Below are positions 1-14,040 of a stretch of 64,000 nt of DNA, one piece after another; position 1 is the stretch's first letter; every line of letters begins with the position of its first letter. Under the pieces are notes generated by a model. That model was not told where the DNA came from. It made no database searches and was given only the letters and a program-made list of their open reading frames with translations. Made by a program: the position numbers and the translations under genes. The DNA comes from Aquatica leii. Lineage: Eukaryota; Arthropoda; Insecta; Coleoptera; Lampyridae. The DNA is taken from assembly GCA_035610365.1 (NCBI GenBank), contig CM069432.1, positions 172,234,035 through 172,298,034 on the forward strand, in the 5' to 3' direction.

Positions 1-673
1 TATTATGTATATCAGTCAAATGACAAATTGACAGCAATAGTCGAACTGAATACATGTTAAAACAATAATTGATATAATTAATTACAAAAAAAAAGAAACA
101 ACAGATACTTGGTGCGAAAGACTACCGTGTATCCGGATGCACCCCACGCTTTTAACTCTGAATTTAGTGATTTTGTTTATAATTATATATTATTGCTCTG
201 AATTTAATAATTTTGTTTGTAATTATAAATTATTTTCTTCTTTTTAGTTCGGTTATTTATAAAAGTGCGTTTTTTAGTTTTTTTAAACTATTATTTTTTT
301 ATTGCTTTAAACAATTATTTTTTACCACTACGTATAGTAGGTTGTGAAGTTGTACTTTTTTAAGCGCAGGTAAATAATATTTCAATAATAACCACTGCTT
401 AATAATTAACATATTTGCATTTTCTGATAATTCCATAACAGTTTTAAAGAAAAAAGGTTTACAAAACTGTTTACTATGGGCAAGAGATTTTATTTAATGC
501 TATTTTAAGAATTTAAATTGTTTATTAAATAAATTAATTTGATTTTAAAAATGTAATCATACACTTCTCAACCTTGGTATATAATATACTATTATGTTTC
601 ATTTTTTATTTATTACTTCGAATAATTCTTGTTGTTTAATTTTATTACATTAAACAATAAATAAGACACTTAC
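1..673. other. AT-rich stretch, nothing recognised
   Basis: No open reading frame of note, RNA or repeat boundary is visible. The only functional hint is the splice-donor-like sequence at its right end, which belongs to the minus-strand exon that follows. Confidence 0.5.
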
Positions 674-960
674 CTTAATGTAATAAGTTTGTTTTCTGGT
701 GGACTGCAATATCGCACAGAGTTTTCATCTGCCATCAGTTCATCTTTAATGTGAATCAGCAAGTCGTCAAATGATTTGATGGACATTCTAAAGTAGTTGA
801 AAAATTTGGGTGATTGTCTGAGTTTAGGATATAAAGCGATAAACTAACTTTCGGTGAACTTGGATAATAACATTGGATGGACCCAATATGCCCGCCTTCT
901 GTTTTGCCGCTGTCTACGTTTTCGATACATCCACAAACACATAGCTGTTTTCACATCCAT
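674..960 (-). pseudogene. PIF/Harbinger transposase, N-terminal exon remnant
   Basis: Read on the minus strand from an ATG at 958-960, the frame encodes an Arg-rich start followed by AYWVHP, then a KFFNYFRMS block and SFDDLLIHI, ending in ENKLITL. This order is the familiar N-terminus of HARBI1-like nucleases from PIF/Harbinger DNA transposons, upstream of the DDE domain. The exon ends at a good GTAAGT donor (minus strand, from 673 downwards). One in-frame TAG lies between the WVHP block and the KFFNYF block, so this is a broken copy. No matching DDE exon is visible in the 673 bases downstream, so it is probably a fragment. Family assignment is by motif recognition only. Confidence 0.65.
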
Positions 961-1159
961 CTTTGAGTAATGCAGAAATAAAAATGAACTGTGGCCACGC
1001 ATACTAAACGTTCAAAAAGCACTCGTCATTTGAACATTACACACAAATCTAAAGGTGGATCCAAACATTTTAGCACGAACGAACTGAGCGCACAGTAACA
1101 AGCAGCACAAATAGTTAAAAAAATGGTCGTTGTGTTTGCGCGAATATAAATATTTAAAA

Positions 1160-1197
1160 AACTGGTGTGGTCACCACACGACTTTCCTATAAGGAAT
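1160..1197 (+). repeat. Dispersed palindromic motif copy 1
   Basis: Contains the palindromic core GTGTGGTCACCACAC followed by CGACTTTCCTATAAGG. The same composite recurs near 7562-7600 and 7876-7912, in opposite orientations. It probably marks the end of a transposon family, but no full element is delimited here. Confidence 0.5.
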
Positions 1198-1319
1198 GAT
1201 GAAGAAATAATAAGTCCATATGACTTTAATAAAAACAATTAACACGTTTAATTATGTCTCTTTACTGATAAAAAATAATCGTCGTTAATCTAAAATAATA
1301 ATATAATTTAAAAAAAACA

Positions 1320-1402
1320 TAAACCGCATTGGGATTTGAGCCTTCGTACCTCGCGGCGATATTACCGCAGTCGTGCGATTAATGTCACTACACTAAAGTG
1401 AC
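1320..1402 (-). repeat. Decayed tRNA-like sequence, possible SINE head
   Basis: On the minus strand a stretch with TAGTGTAGTG, then CGACTGCGGTA, then GGTACGAAGGCTCAAATCC resembles an A box, anticodon arm and B box in the right order and roughly tRNA spacing. The B box carries an extra base or two relative to GGTTCAAATCC. It is more like the head of an old tRNA-derived SINE than a working tRNA; I see no clear tail. Confidence 0.4.
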
Positions 1403-1539
1403 GTACTCATACGTTTTTTACATCCGTATTTTAAACTAAGCTTTTTACCACGCGATACATTTTTAATATTTGTTATTAAATAAAAAAAAATATTACGCAA
1501 AACTCTCTATGGTACACATTGTCATATGTTCTGATACTG

Positions 1540-3600
1540 GAAACTGTAACTGTAAAAATAATTCAAATAATTTACCTACAAAATTATATTTAAAAACACG
1601 TTAAAAATGACGGATACACTCACTTCCGTTTTCTTTATCACACCCATCTTTTGATAGAACCGAGAAAATGTGAATAGCCAGCTCCATATCAAATTTCAAG
1701 TTACTAGGACTTTTGGTTCGAGAGATCATAGGTACGTTGTTACACACAGACACACACACACATACACACACACACACTCAAAATTTTTTTGTCAAAAATA
1801 CATTTTTTTGATTCAGAATGTAGTGGTGGTGCTCCCGTGTCGGATTGTCGACACCTGGACGGCCACGCCACGGATCGAATAAAACAAGTATGCGGTACTA
1901 AATCCTTTATTATTGATAATTGGGGTGGTGTACGTTTGATCGCCGTGTAATTAGAATTATAGCCCCAACAGGACATTCTTGCTAATATTATCAGTATTAA
2001 AATACCGCACGACTGTCTTGTCGAATTGCAAGAGCAAAACAGGAAATTTTCACTATTTCGCGCTTCGGCAAGGACGTTTAATACTGATAATGCAGTATCA
2101 CAATTACAAATACAACATTAAATAGTTTGTACAGGGTAACAAGAAGACCTTGAAACGTAAAATTATGCAATAAAAATTTTTTGAAAAAAAATTCCGATTT
2201 CCTTATAGGAAAGTAAAAATTTTGTTATTCATCGAAGTGTTTGTAGTGTCTAGTTTTTAAACGATCTTTGCTCTTAGCGATTATTACTTTCCTATAAGAA
2301 AAGTATAGCAATCGCAATTTTTTTTCAAAAAAAATTTTGTGCATAATTTTACGTTTCAAAGTACCCTGAATAAGAAAAATGTATTTTTGACAAAAACATT
2401 TTGGATGTCTGTGTGTGTGTAACGATGTACCCACGATAACTATTAAACCAAAAGTCCTAGTAAATTGAAATTTGGTATCGATTTTTTTTTTAGTTTTTCT
2501 TATACAATGCATTTTTTTAGGTGTCCATAGGGATTTACATGCTAAAATTTTGGCCTCATGTTAACCTATAAATCTATGTGGGTTTGATACAATTTTTTGT
2601 TTAAAAAAATAAAATAGACATTTTTCTACGCAAATACCACATCTGTTCTTATTTAATTTATTGTAGAATTTGGGGTTCAAATAATTATGCGAAAAATAAG
2701 TGCGTGAGAATCAGTTTACCATTGAAATTTGCAAAACATTGTAGACGTAAGTCGTTTTTTTTTTCTATGCATAAGTCTTTAATGGAATAAATGATAGATG
2801 TCAGTTTTACATAAAGTAAAATAATTATTGTAATAAATTAGTAATTTTGTTAATTAAAAATCCCTTATTTTAAAATGCTTGTTACGCAACCAATAGATAG
2901 TGCAATGTACTGCATCTCTGGTCTGAGGTTTAATTTTAGACATAGTATAGGTATTTAAAAATGAGCTTTTTATTTGAACATGCTTTATAATGGATGATAA
3001 TTCTTAAGCTGCTGTTCAGTAAAAAGTTAATAAAACTACTAGCAACGGTTGACTTATTTTATAATTTTTGTCAAAATTTTTATCGACGTATAAAAACACA
3101 TGATTTTATTAAAACCTATTAACATAAAACATGAAATAAGAGCTAACAATGGAAAAAAAATTAAGTATAAGAAAAATGCAAACTTAGACAATATTCTAAT
3201 AGTAATGTTATTACATTATTTATTATTTTACATTATGTCAAACTGACATCTGTTATTTATTTCATTGAAGACACGTTTACAATGTTTTACAAATTTCAAA
3301 AGTAAAGTGATTCTCCCGCACTCACTTTTTGCATAATTATTTGAACTTTAAATGCTGCAGTAAATTAAAAAAGGACAGATGTGGTGTTTGCGAAATGTGC
3401 AGTCTGGAGAAAAACGTTTATTTTATTTTTTCAAATAAAAAGTTGCATCAAACCCACAGAGATACACAAGTTAACATGAGGATGAAATATTAGCATGTAA
3501 ATACCTATGGACACCTTTAAAAAAATGCAGTGTATAATTTTGTACGTATGTAAATTATTCGAATTATTTTTACAGTTTCTTATAGAGATAATTCTTCTTA
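1540..3600. repeat. Nested inverted-repeat (foldback) complex
   Basis: Several inverted repeats are stacked. Outer arms near 1540-1600 and 3536-3600 share a tract with AATTATTTTTACAGTTTC. A second pair is 1684-1816 plus 2134-2224 against 2287-2480 (with CA/TG microsatellites inside), and a third pair is 2501-2815 against 3233-3536. Arms differ at a modest number of positions and carry small indels, so they are old. No coding capacity is seen. The pairing was found by reading one arm against the reverse complement of the other. Confidence 0.75.
1817..2133. mobile_element. Short insertion in one foldback arm
   Basis: The 1684-2224 arm is interrupted here relative to its partner at 2287-2480, which reads straight through the site. 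The insert is GC-richer than its surroundings, begins near AATGTAGTGG and ends near TAGTTTGTA, and the junctions show TTCAG on one side and TACAG on the other, a possible imperfect target duplication. It carries an AATAAA-like site. The class is unknown; a solo LTR was considered but the ends do not fit cleanly. Confidence 0.5.
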
Positions 3601-6600
3601 ACAATTTATTAAATAATTTTTTTTTCTAACACTAACAGTTTATTAGATATTTGATTTATAATTTAAAGTAAATTCCGTATATAATCTAAGTTCAAATCCT
3701 GCCTGCGACGATTGTTTCTTAGAAAAAAAATCCATATCTTAAAGAAAAAGCAAGATCCGTTAAAAATAACAATTTTTCTCTATATTCTTTTGACTGGTTT
3801 ATATACGGAGTGCTTCATCTTCCTTACATTATCTTTGAATGTACTCACGATCCTTTTTGAACAAAAAGTCCTAGTAACTGTTACATGCCAAAGTTGAAAC
3901 AAATACACTTGCCTGAAATACAGTAACATAAACGATGTTATGCCAGTGCTCAGTGAAGACGGGGTGGGTTCTATTCAGAATTTCGTGATTGGTTTGGAAA
4001 ACTTGACAAAACAAGAAATCAAAACGAAATAAAATCCAATCAAAGGGCGCCAGGAAGGAGTAAAGCTTACTGGACTTCTGGTCCTATCAACCACAAGTCC
4101 GCTCCTGAAAGATACACTCTAAATGAACTTACTTTAAGGCTGTATGCCCGGCCTGAAAATCGTTTTTTCCATTTCCTGAGTTTATTTTTGAATGAAAAAT
4201 TTTGATGTTTACATGATAATTCATAAAAAAAATTGCTGCAAAGGGGTAAAGAGCTCATTTTTTGAAATTGTCTTTAAGGCTTTAAAAATAAACAAAAAAA
4301 GTGGATTTTCGAAAATATGCCACTTTAGAAATCGTAAGAACATGTAACATTTTAATTTTTTTTATTATTTTTGAAAATGCGACCAGTAAATGGCAAACAA
4401 AATTCAACTTATATCGCTGCATTTGCTGAAATCTAAGTTTGATACATGGTACGGTTTTGAGCGATGGAAGGATGGAACTCCGCCTATTAACATTAGCACG
4501 TTTCGCAGTCTCAAGCGTTTCTACAGTAAGCTTATCTGGTAATGTATATATCTACAGAAAGTCTTGATAAGAATATAATTTTAAATTTTCTTTCTTTAAA
4601 TTACAAATAGTCTGTAACTTACTATTTATAAATTTCTATTTTGACGATCTCTTCTACTCGATAAATGTACATTTAAATTTACTCTATTATAAGATTTTGG
4701 CATTGTAGATTTTGTTAAATTGTAAATACTAAGCTAATCACATTTACTTCATATATAAATTTTCTCTGTTTGTTTACAGATACAAAAAGATGATAGGTCC
4801 TGGTCTTGTATGAAACCCCAATTGCCAGACTTTTATTTACAGTACATGTTGCTTTTATTAGCATTGAAGGAAAATAGTTTCAATTACCTTTGTAATTTTT
4901 TACATTTTTAAGAAGTATCTATGTTCATTAGTATTATTTTTATTAAATTGTTCCAGGTACTCTTTGAGTATTATATGGTATCATATATGCAAGTAAATAT
5001 TTCTACAGAAACGTAAAAAATTGATTTCAATAAATGAAAAGCAATACTTCTTTTTATTATTATTTTGTCTAAAAATCTTCTTATCATTGTAAGCAACGTA
5101 TACTCACCTTTGTTATGTATGGTATGACCTCATAAACATTATCAAATTGTTTAGTTATCTCAAATTTGCAATTTTACCTAATAAAGAGTACGGAATTGTA
5201 GTCCACGTGGACTTAAAGAATCCCAGTCAAAGTGTCGAAGCACCAATCGTGGGTAATATTAATCCCATAAATTATCAGTAACGCACATTAACAGTATGTA
5301 AACATATCTCTAAACATATGTGAGAGTTTAAATAATTGAACAAATTAGTGCAACGCCCATCTCAAAACAAATCTGAATTAAACCGGGAGTATAGCCTTAA
5401 TAGAGTGTATCTCACTAAAATCTGAAATAATCTAAAAATAAAATTCACGTAACGCGGAGGCCGACGGAATTAACAGCTTGTTTACAATTTAACTATTTAA
5501 CATTTATTTGAACACTAAAAAAAAATAATAGTATTAAGATTAACAAAATTAACAAAAAAAAATGTACGTAGAATAAAAGTTTAATAAACAAAAAAAAGAG
5601 AATTAAAGTTAATTGAATAAATGCACAAAAAAAATTAAAACAAACTAAAATTAAAAGAAATAAAACAAAAAAACACTGGTAAATCTTAATTACCTAAATC
5701 ACGGCCGTGTGCGCATTACATAGAAATTACTTACATATAACAAAAAATAAATCGTCTATTATTAACCTAAGATAAAAATTTTTAATCGTAAAATTTTCAC
5801 GACCATCGTCCAATACAAATCTTTACTTCAACGAAATTTTGTCACATAGTTTTGACAAATACTACTGATAATCAATTATTAATTAGATTATCGTTAAATA
5901 CATTAATTCGCGACACTTCTGATTTTACTTAAAATCCCAAAGCTTTTAAAACACAATCGCGTAAACAAAAATTTCACCACATTTAAATAATCGGTACAAA
6001 ATAAATACCTTGAATTGTCGTCGGAAAGAACATGTGGTCGATTCTGGTTTGCCAACTGTATACGGGAAGAAACGTTGGTAGGTATCCCCAAAGGACTATG
6101 TACCAACGGGAGGTTTTCAAGAGCCGCCACCAGGCGAAGATGTAGCCGCGTACACTCGACGAACAAGGTTCTACACTACGTTAATTATAGACCAAAAGCG
6201 TATGAAATTTATTTAAAATCGTAGATTCTACAAATTTGGAATAACACCCCACTAACTGCACTAAAAATTCACGCGTTCAGCATATTACTTCCTCTAAAAA
6301 GGGATGTGGTTACCACCCCAAAACCTACTAACTATCTTACTAGAACATATTGACGACTGTTAACCGACTTTCTAACTTATTATCACTAAATTTATATATA
6401 TATATATAACCTTTTCCGATTACCGTTTCCACAAAGGCTGTGTTCGAAACTTCAAGAACGAAAACAATCGACAAAGGTGCGATAAAGAAGCAAACAGATC
6501 AAATATCGTCAAAATCGTAGTATTTGACCACGGCATTTGGTTGCTACGTAAAAATGTCAAATTGAAAAAATATTATATTACATTACTGTCGTAAAGATTA

Positions 6601-7112
6601 AGCTGTCTAATAAATTAAAGTAATGATTTCATTCCCACGTCATTTGATTGAACTCACAAAGAAACCAAGTACGAATGTACTGAGAATGCACTTAAAACAA
6701 AGAACTTTTGAACTAACTCGAAATAAACAAACGGCGATAATATATTTAATTACAATGATATCTTAGAAAGGGAAACATAAATTACCACTGGAATTCTGAA
6801 CAAACAAAGAAAATTGGTCAATAAACAGAATTGCAAAATCAGATGATTAACTGCGTTACAAAATACAAAACTTTATCTACAATTTTAAATTGTAACTTTG
6901 AATTTAAAAACGTAAAATTACTTATTAAACCCAATCTAAAATTAACAAAGCAAATCCGAAATACATCAAATGAACAACGTCAATCCAAATACCGGGTTTT
7001 TTTACGCAAATAATCAAATAACCAATCATTTATTTTAAATGATGGTTACATAACTTGAAATTTAGTATTGAGCTAGCTTTTCATATTCTCTCGGTATTAT
7101 CAAAAAGAAAAG
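3601..7112. other. Mostly unassigned AT-rich DNA
   Basis: 3601-3830 continues a dispersed repeat that is also present at 7113-7330. It includes a tRNA B-box-like GTTCAAATCCTGCC near 3693. A somewhat GC-richer patch at 6010-6230 is open for 60-70 codons on both strands, but the translations are not recognised. Nothing else supportable is seen. Confidence 0.4.
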
Positions 7113-7169
7113 GTATATAATTTTGTACGTGTTTAAATTATTCGAATTATTTTTACAATTTCTTATAGA

Positions 7170-8430
7170 GATAATACTTCTTAACAATTTATTCAAATAA
7201 AAAATAATTAACAGTTTATTGGATGTTTTATTTTTAATTTAAAATAAATTTACAAATATAATATAGGTTTTAGAAAAAAAAATCCATATCTTGAAGGGAA
7301 AGCAAAATATGCTAAAAATAATAACTTTTACTGATTTACTAGAGAAGAAAGTAATATTGAGGCGCACAAATATAGGAATTAGTTTATATGACAACATAAA
7401 CTCTATTTGCCATATCTCAGTTATAACTTAATGAAATCAAGAAAAAAAATTTCAAAAAAATTATAGCATGCTAGAAAGTCAATACAAACGTGTACATATC
7501 ACTTTAAAGTGATTTTATGACAACATAATAAAAAAAAATATGTAGACATTCCTTTATCATTCCTTATAGAAAAGTCGTGTGGTGACCACGCCAGTTTTTT
7601 ACGCAAAAACAAAATACAGTATAGAGAATTTCAAGATAAAAGACATGAGTACTAATACTGACTTAGAAGTAGCTTTGTAAAATGATCAAAAGAAAGAGAA
7701 AAGTGCGAAGCCAATAGGCACGAAAAGTGTAACGACATCGCACCGATAACTTGTTATTACGAGAAGTGGATCACATTCATTTACAGAATTTTACTAGAAT
7801 GCAGCGAACAGCACGAACTTATTTACTCCCGTCAATTGAACCGTTCGACGAACAACAAATCTCTTTAGCAAAAAAAAACTGATGTGGTCACCACACGATT
7901 TTTCTATAAGGAGTTTCTATATATTTTTTATTTTCAAATTGAAGAAAAACATCCAAGTCAAAACAATATACACAATTCAGAAAACTTAAGCTTATAATTT
8001 GATTTGTTTAAAAGAAATAATAGTAAAAGTACTAAGTATTACACATTAGACATTTTTATTTAAAAAATTTTTATCCTATCCACTTTGAAGTGATATTGAC
8101 GTTTGTATTGACTTCCTAGCATGCTATAATTTTTTTGAAATTTTTTTCCTCGTTTTTATTAAGATATAACAGAAATATGTTAATTAAGTTATCATATCGA
8201 CTAACCCCTATATTTATGCGCCTCTTTAATGCTTTGCCCTTTAGTAAATCAGTAAAAATTGTTATTTTTAACGTATCTTGCTTTCCTTTCAAGATATGAA
8301 ATTTTTTTCTAAAAAAATCGTCGCAATCTGGACTCCAACCTAGATTATATTTTAAATTTGTTATTATTATTAAATATCTAATAAACTGTTAAGGTTAGAA
8401 ATGTTTTTTATTTGAATAAATTGTTAGGAA
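7170..8430. repeat. Foldback repeat with about 0.25 kb loop
   Basis: The left arm (about 7170-7610) and right arm (about 7865-8430) are inverted copies. Shared blocks include the CCATATCTTGAAGG tract, GCATGCTAGAAAGTCAATAC, and, at the inner arm ends, the palindromic GTGTGGTGACCAC next to CTATAAGGA-type sequence. The right arm has small insertions. The 7611-7864 loop has no recognised coding sequence. It is related to the dispersed copy at 3536-3830 and to the motif at 1160. Confidence 0.7.
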
Positions 8431-11400
8431 AATTTTTGGTTAACTAAAAAATTTTTTTCAAAATTTGTGGCATTAAACATTTTACAAGTTGGTATAAATT
8501 TAATTTTATTATCAGTATTAGCAAGCAAGAAAAATTGAAGACACGTTTAATAATTTTTAAAATGATACTGTTAATCGATCTTGCGTATCTATAAATAAAT
8601 AACTTAATATTTGAGCACAAAAATAAAATAAATAAGTACTAATCGACATGTTATGACTGCTTTGGGTTAATTTATATCTATAAAAAAATGAAATAAAAGT
8701 AAAAGTACGCAAGTAAAGAAAACTAAAAACAATTATAAATAATATATCAGAAACTTTTAATTCGTTGACATATTGTAGAAATATTTTATTAAAAAAATTA
8801 TGTATTTTCATTTTCAAACTATTCAGTTTAACCTTTAACAAGAATTTAAGAAAAATATGTGATCAAAGCGTTATTCTAATTATGGAATAAGAGCTTCTCG
8901 ACTGTTAAGTGCTTCGACTAGTTAATTTATGGTTTTAGATGTCTATGTATTGCAAAGAATTTTTTTGTTGAGGTGTATGTTTCAACACAAGGTATTGCCA
9001 AATTCTTGACAAAACATTGTACATTTACAAACAGCCCTGTTACATATGGAAAAAAAGCATTTCAAGCTGAAGTTATGTTAATACATACATACGTACGCAC
9101 ATTTTTAATATTGTTATACATGGAAAACGTGTAATAAAAGATAAATGATACGCAATACGTTTTTACGCATTGTTAATGTAAGCATTAATTACATTATGAA
9201 TTATAAATACTTTCACCTCAGTTTAATTTGATACGGGAAAAATATTCTAGCGGATTACCACATCTATTTCTCAAACTACTTTAAGTGAATTACAATTCTT
9301 ATTTTGCTCCTCAAACTTTCAAGCACTAAGAATAATGAAAGTTAATTTATTTTTGACCTTTGATGTTTCATGTAAAAGTAGGCAAAAGGAACTGACTTGA
9401 ATGTTAAATGGTCTATAGTGGAGTACTGAAAGTTCTATTAGATTTAGTCTAGCTGATCTGAAGAAATAGGTTTCAAGGTCGCATTGCAACAAACGATTAA
9501 CAACAAGTGCGTGAAAAGTTATACCAAATATTGAACTGACTATTTGTATGACTTATAATAATTATAGTAACAACTTTTGGTTTTTTATATATATTATACG
9601 TTTATAACAAGAATCGATTCGGTTCGGTTCGTAAAATTTCTAGAAGGTAAATCTAATAAGAGTATTACTATTAAAAGGATTTAATGATTTAATTTATTTA
9701 ATTGCTACTTATACAACAATTATAAAAGTACCTACAACTTGCTAAGATTAAAAAAAAACTTTGATAGTTAAAACTGTAATTTAAACGTTATCTTTCTACA
9801 AAATTTAAGTATTAGTAGTTGTGTTATTGTCTTTAACAACGTTCACTAGAAATTTTTTTACTTAAAATAAATTATGACAAAAATACCTATTTTTAAAAAT
9901 TTTTAATTAAAAAAAAATCTTATTTATCATTACAAATTTTTAAACAAAATTAGAACACATTTGCCTTGAAAACTTCTGGTAAGGGTATCACTTAACAGAC
10001 CTCGAGTTTCAATCGCGGTAAGAATTATATCCGAGCAATTAGATATACGAGTTGAATATGGATCTAACTTGAACAACAATAATAAAAATAACAAAAAAGC
10101 ATTGAAAAAACTTAGCTATAAAAGTTGATCTAAATTAAAATACAAACATAATACGCCGCTTCTATTTATTTTTAAATCATTATTTGTTTGGTGTATTGTT
10201 AGTCTAGTGACGAATAATTAAAATTGCTACTGAATATAATAATTCAAGTTTTGGAATTAAAACAAAAACTACTTTTTTGAAATTAAACAGAATTTTGCCT
10301 GTTCTTTATTAAAAAATAAATTAATACTTATAATTAAAGTTTTTATTTCATAGTGCTTTTTTTATGAAAGTTAGGCAGATCTAATACATTGCATTAATCA
10401 GTATTTGTAGTAGATAATATAAAAAATACTAAATTATGTTGTTAAAATATTTCCGAATTTTAGTACAAACCTAAAAATATTGCTTTGGAAAGTGTAAGAA
10501 ACAAATGTTAAAGATAATAAAAATAATAATTATATTAATAATCATTCTTATTTTGATATTATGTACTGACACAATTATTCTAAATATATGCTAAAATGTA
10601 TTTTCAAAAATATATTTTTGCACTTTAGAAAGATACTTTATTTTAAAAGGTAGTATTTATGAGTTTGTATTGTTGTACAGTGCCATTAACAATTTTGTGT
10701 TTTGTTAAGATTCATATTATTGTTTTGTCGATATGGTTATGCTGGTAGCAGTAAGAAATGTTTATAAGTAAACTTTTAACATCAAACTTATTGATTATGT
10801 ATTTAAAAAAAAATAAACCATTTAAATATTTTTTGATAAAATAGTACAATAAATAAAACTATAATTATTTTTAAAAACCAAACCAATTAAAAAAAAAATG
10901 AAATAAAAAAAACACATATTCATTTTAAGGGTTCTAATTATTACGTAAAATTATTTACTTACCATGATAACACTTATGTAACAATTGCGAATAATATTAA
11001 AGCATCATAATCGTATTATGAGACAAATTTATATACGGTACACTTTTTGTATACAAGTGAAAGTAAACTACAGGAAATTAAATCTTCTGTCTTTAATAGA
11101 CGGTAGCTAATCCCACTTTATTTTGCTAAATGTTACAATAAGGTAGCACATACGTATACTAAAAATATTCATATTATTACTTCATAGATATCGTTTTTGC
11201 AGCCGTAGTAGCATTATTTCGTATTTTTAATTTTTTTTAGTACCTACAACTTTAATAATTTTTATTTGAAAATATGAATTCCAACAAAAGTTATTTTTTT
11301 TAAATTTTGTTTAGAGGTCAATTTCTTATTGTAAAAACTATTAACTATTACTAACTATTAAATTGCCACAAATAAAAATTTTTTTAGTCTAAAAAAATGT

Positions 11401-14040
11401 TTGGAAAATAATTTTATTATATTTAATTAAATCCATAGATACTAAAGAATAAAAATAAAATAACAAGAACCTGATATATCACAAACACAACTAAAAACAT
11501 TTATAGATACTACGTAGTTTTTGACTGCCTAAAAATACAGATTCATACGTAATTCAGGCCATACCTACTAAACATCATTCTCATTACTATTAGTTCAATT
11601 GGTTCAAATCAATGCCGTTTTATAGTACGGGCGCTGGTACGGGCGCGGTTCCGTGGCCCGGCATTCTTGGGATCTGGGATTGCAATTTCGTAAAATTGGG
11701 TGGATGTATTTGTGTTCGTGTGAGAGAAGGGGCTCTAAATTGTATACATATATTGCAGCGTAATAAATGTATAAAAAAATATTGTATAATAATAGTATCA
11801 TTTTTAAGTTTAAGAACCGGACGTTGTCGGTACAATAGACAGAAAAACACTTTGTTTGAACGCACTGATCTCTTATAGAGATCAGTGTTTGAACGTATGA
11901 ATGAATTAAACAAAAAGAACAAAAAACAAATGGAGAAATAAAAGCCAAGTCTGCCAAAATCGATTTTTGAAATTAGAAATTAAGAATACAATTAAGAATT
12001 TAAAATAAGATGTGAAATGGACCATAGCATAGTCAGCTATAGTGGGAACAAGTAGAAAGAATGCTTGGGAAGAATGAAAAATACGAGTTGCGCCGTGTTA
12101 CGATCGTTTTGCGATCGTTTTACGCATGATTCGTTTTTAGAGGAGTTTAGAAAACCCTAAGGGTGGTAGCGGGAGAAGGGTGAGGGGCTTTAAAAAGTAA
12201 GACGTCAGGAAGCGGTCGGGATCTTAGAGGTGAATCTTGTGGAAGATGGCTATCGACCTCGCCTTAAGGTCGCAGTTTTAACGCCTATCGTTATGCAATA
12301 TAGCAAAGCATTGAATAAAATTGGTTGTATATAGATACATTGGCGTCGCACAAATAATACTTTTTATATTTGTCAAGATAACATAGTATGTCCAGATCGG
12401 TCGCTTAAACCTTGATAAATAATCGGTGTACATGTTGTTCATTTTTGCAGCACTTTTGCTGCGAGGACTAAACTTACCTGACCTTGAGCGTAAATACATA
12501 AGATACGAGATATAAACAAAAACACAACTCAAATTACTTTTTACGGAACCGTTGCGATAACTATATATTATCGTCTTCAGAAACAATAATACCTAAGCTT
12601 TTTGGTACATTTATTAGGTGTGGTTTTATCACGTACGTAAATTAATTTGCACGGTGCATACATTGAAATTAATAACTACTAATTTCGTAGTTTTGAAAAT
12701 CTGTTTAGTTGAAACACCTACACTGAGATCTGATGCAGTAAAATTTCCATACTTATAGTAATATGAAGGAACTCGAATTTTAATCCAAAAATAGAAAATT
12801 CCTGACGTTTTGAGCAGTTTAAACTCACAAAACTCAATACATGTGATTGAAAGAGTTTTTTTTTGAAAAGTATTTAACTCATGGAGCTTTTATCTTACTT
12901 TTAAGATAAACGTGCTGATAAGTAATACTAACGTTAAGATCAATTCGCAATAAAGATAAAGATTGTGTCGAATAAAAACGCTGCTACTACTACTCTAATT
13001 CTATAAATCAATGTTGTAAAATATATATGATTACAACCACTAATAACCTCCTAAATATAGTTAATAAAACTCAAAGTCAAAATGCTTTTTTTTATAATAC
13101 ACATTGCACTTACAGTTACAGAAAGTGCTGAGAAGAGCATAACATATTTAGATCTCGTTTAAACCCAAAATTTTTCAAAATTTAAAAATATATTTGCTTG
13201 CATTTTTAACTTAGAAGACCTAAAAACTAAATTTTTAAATGCTCTATGATGTAAACTTCTCAAAATTTAGAACATATAGATTTTTTGTGTCTTTTTGTAA
13301 AATATTGTTTAAAACTACAAATGATACTTAAACAAACCAAAAAGCAGTAATTCAGAGTTCGATTTACAGCTATGAATCATTTTTATAATTTTCTAACATC
13401 ATACATTCAAACTGACATTGATATCAAAGCCAGAATTTTTCTACTAAACTGCTAAAAGGAACACCTAATTAAGTTTACCAGATACTTCTCCATTTGTGAA
13501 AAAAATATTTATTAAACACATTATCTTCAGAGCTAATTAATAGACTTTAGTATTATTAATAGCAAAGATCATATAAACTAATAGTCTAATTATTGTATCA
13601 AAATTTATAAATAATGAAACTTGTTTTATATTTCACAATATTAGGTCACTAAATCAATGTTTCATTAATGAAGTCGTGTTTTTCTTCGATTTCTAGTTTT
13701 TGTTTAATTTGACAAATTTATTTAATTGGCAAATTTAGTAAACAATTAATTGGTTTTCGTATGAATTATCTATTTTTTCATATATTGATAACAATTAAAT
13801 TATTTATGCACAACACTGCTAATAGCATCAAGTATAATTTTTTACTTATAATTTTTTGGTATTTAGTTAAAAAATGTAAGAATAAATATAAGCAAATAAT
13901 AACAATTGATTCTCTTACAACACTATTTTCGTCAATTACTGTTTTATGATTTTTAAATAAATAATCAAAATGTTTTATAAGTTTAAATATGAACACTTAT
14001 TTCTGTTTTGTTCAGACGAAAAATTTATTTGTATTATAAG
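8431..14040. other. AT-rich intergenic DNA, nothing recognised
   Basis: No protein, RNA or repeat family could be assigned. 11600-12260 is less AT-rich and has overlapping open frames of about 90-117 codons on both strands with no recognisable motif. A perfect 10 bp-arm palindrome lies at 11863-11887 (CACTGATCTC/GAGATCAGTG around TTATA). Confidence 0.45.

Noticed and set aside
1819..2117. Possible solo LTR (TG...CA ends, AATAAA)
   Set aside because: Foldback-arm comparison puts the insertion ends at different places and there is no matching LTR-type target duplication.
6015..6224. Open frame rich in Arg on + and an opposing frame on -
   Set aside because: Neither translation is recognised; short and in a GC-richer patch.
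9955..10010. tRNA-like words with a GAGTTTCAATC B-box resemblance
   Set aside because: No credible A box or cloverleaf.
11604..11957. Overlapping open frames on both strands, up to 117 codons
   Set aside because: No conserved motif, and frames on both strands compete; the less AT-rich composition alone explains them.
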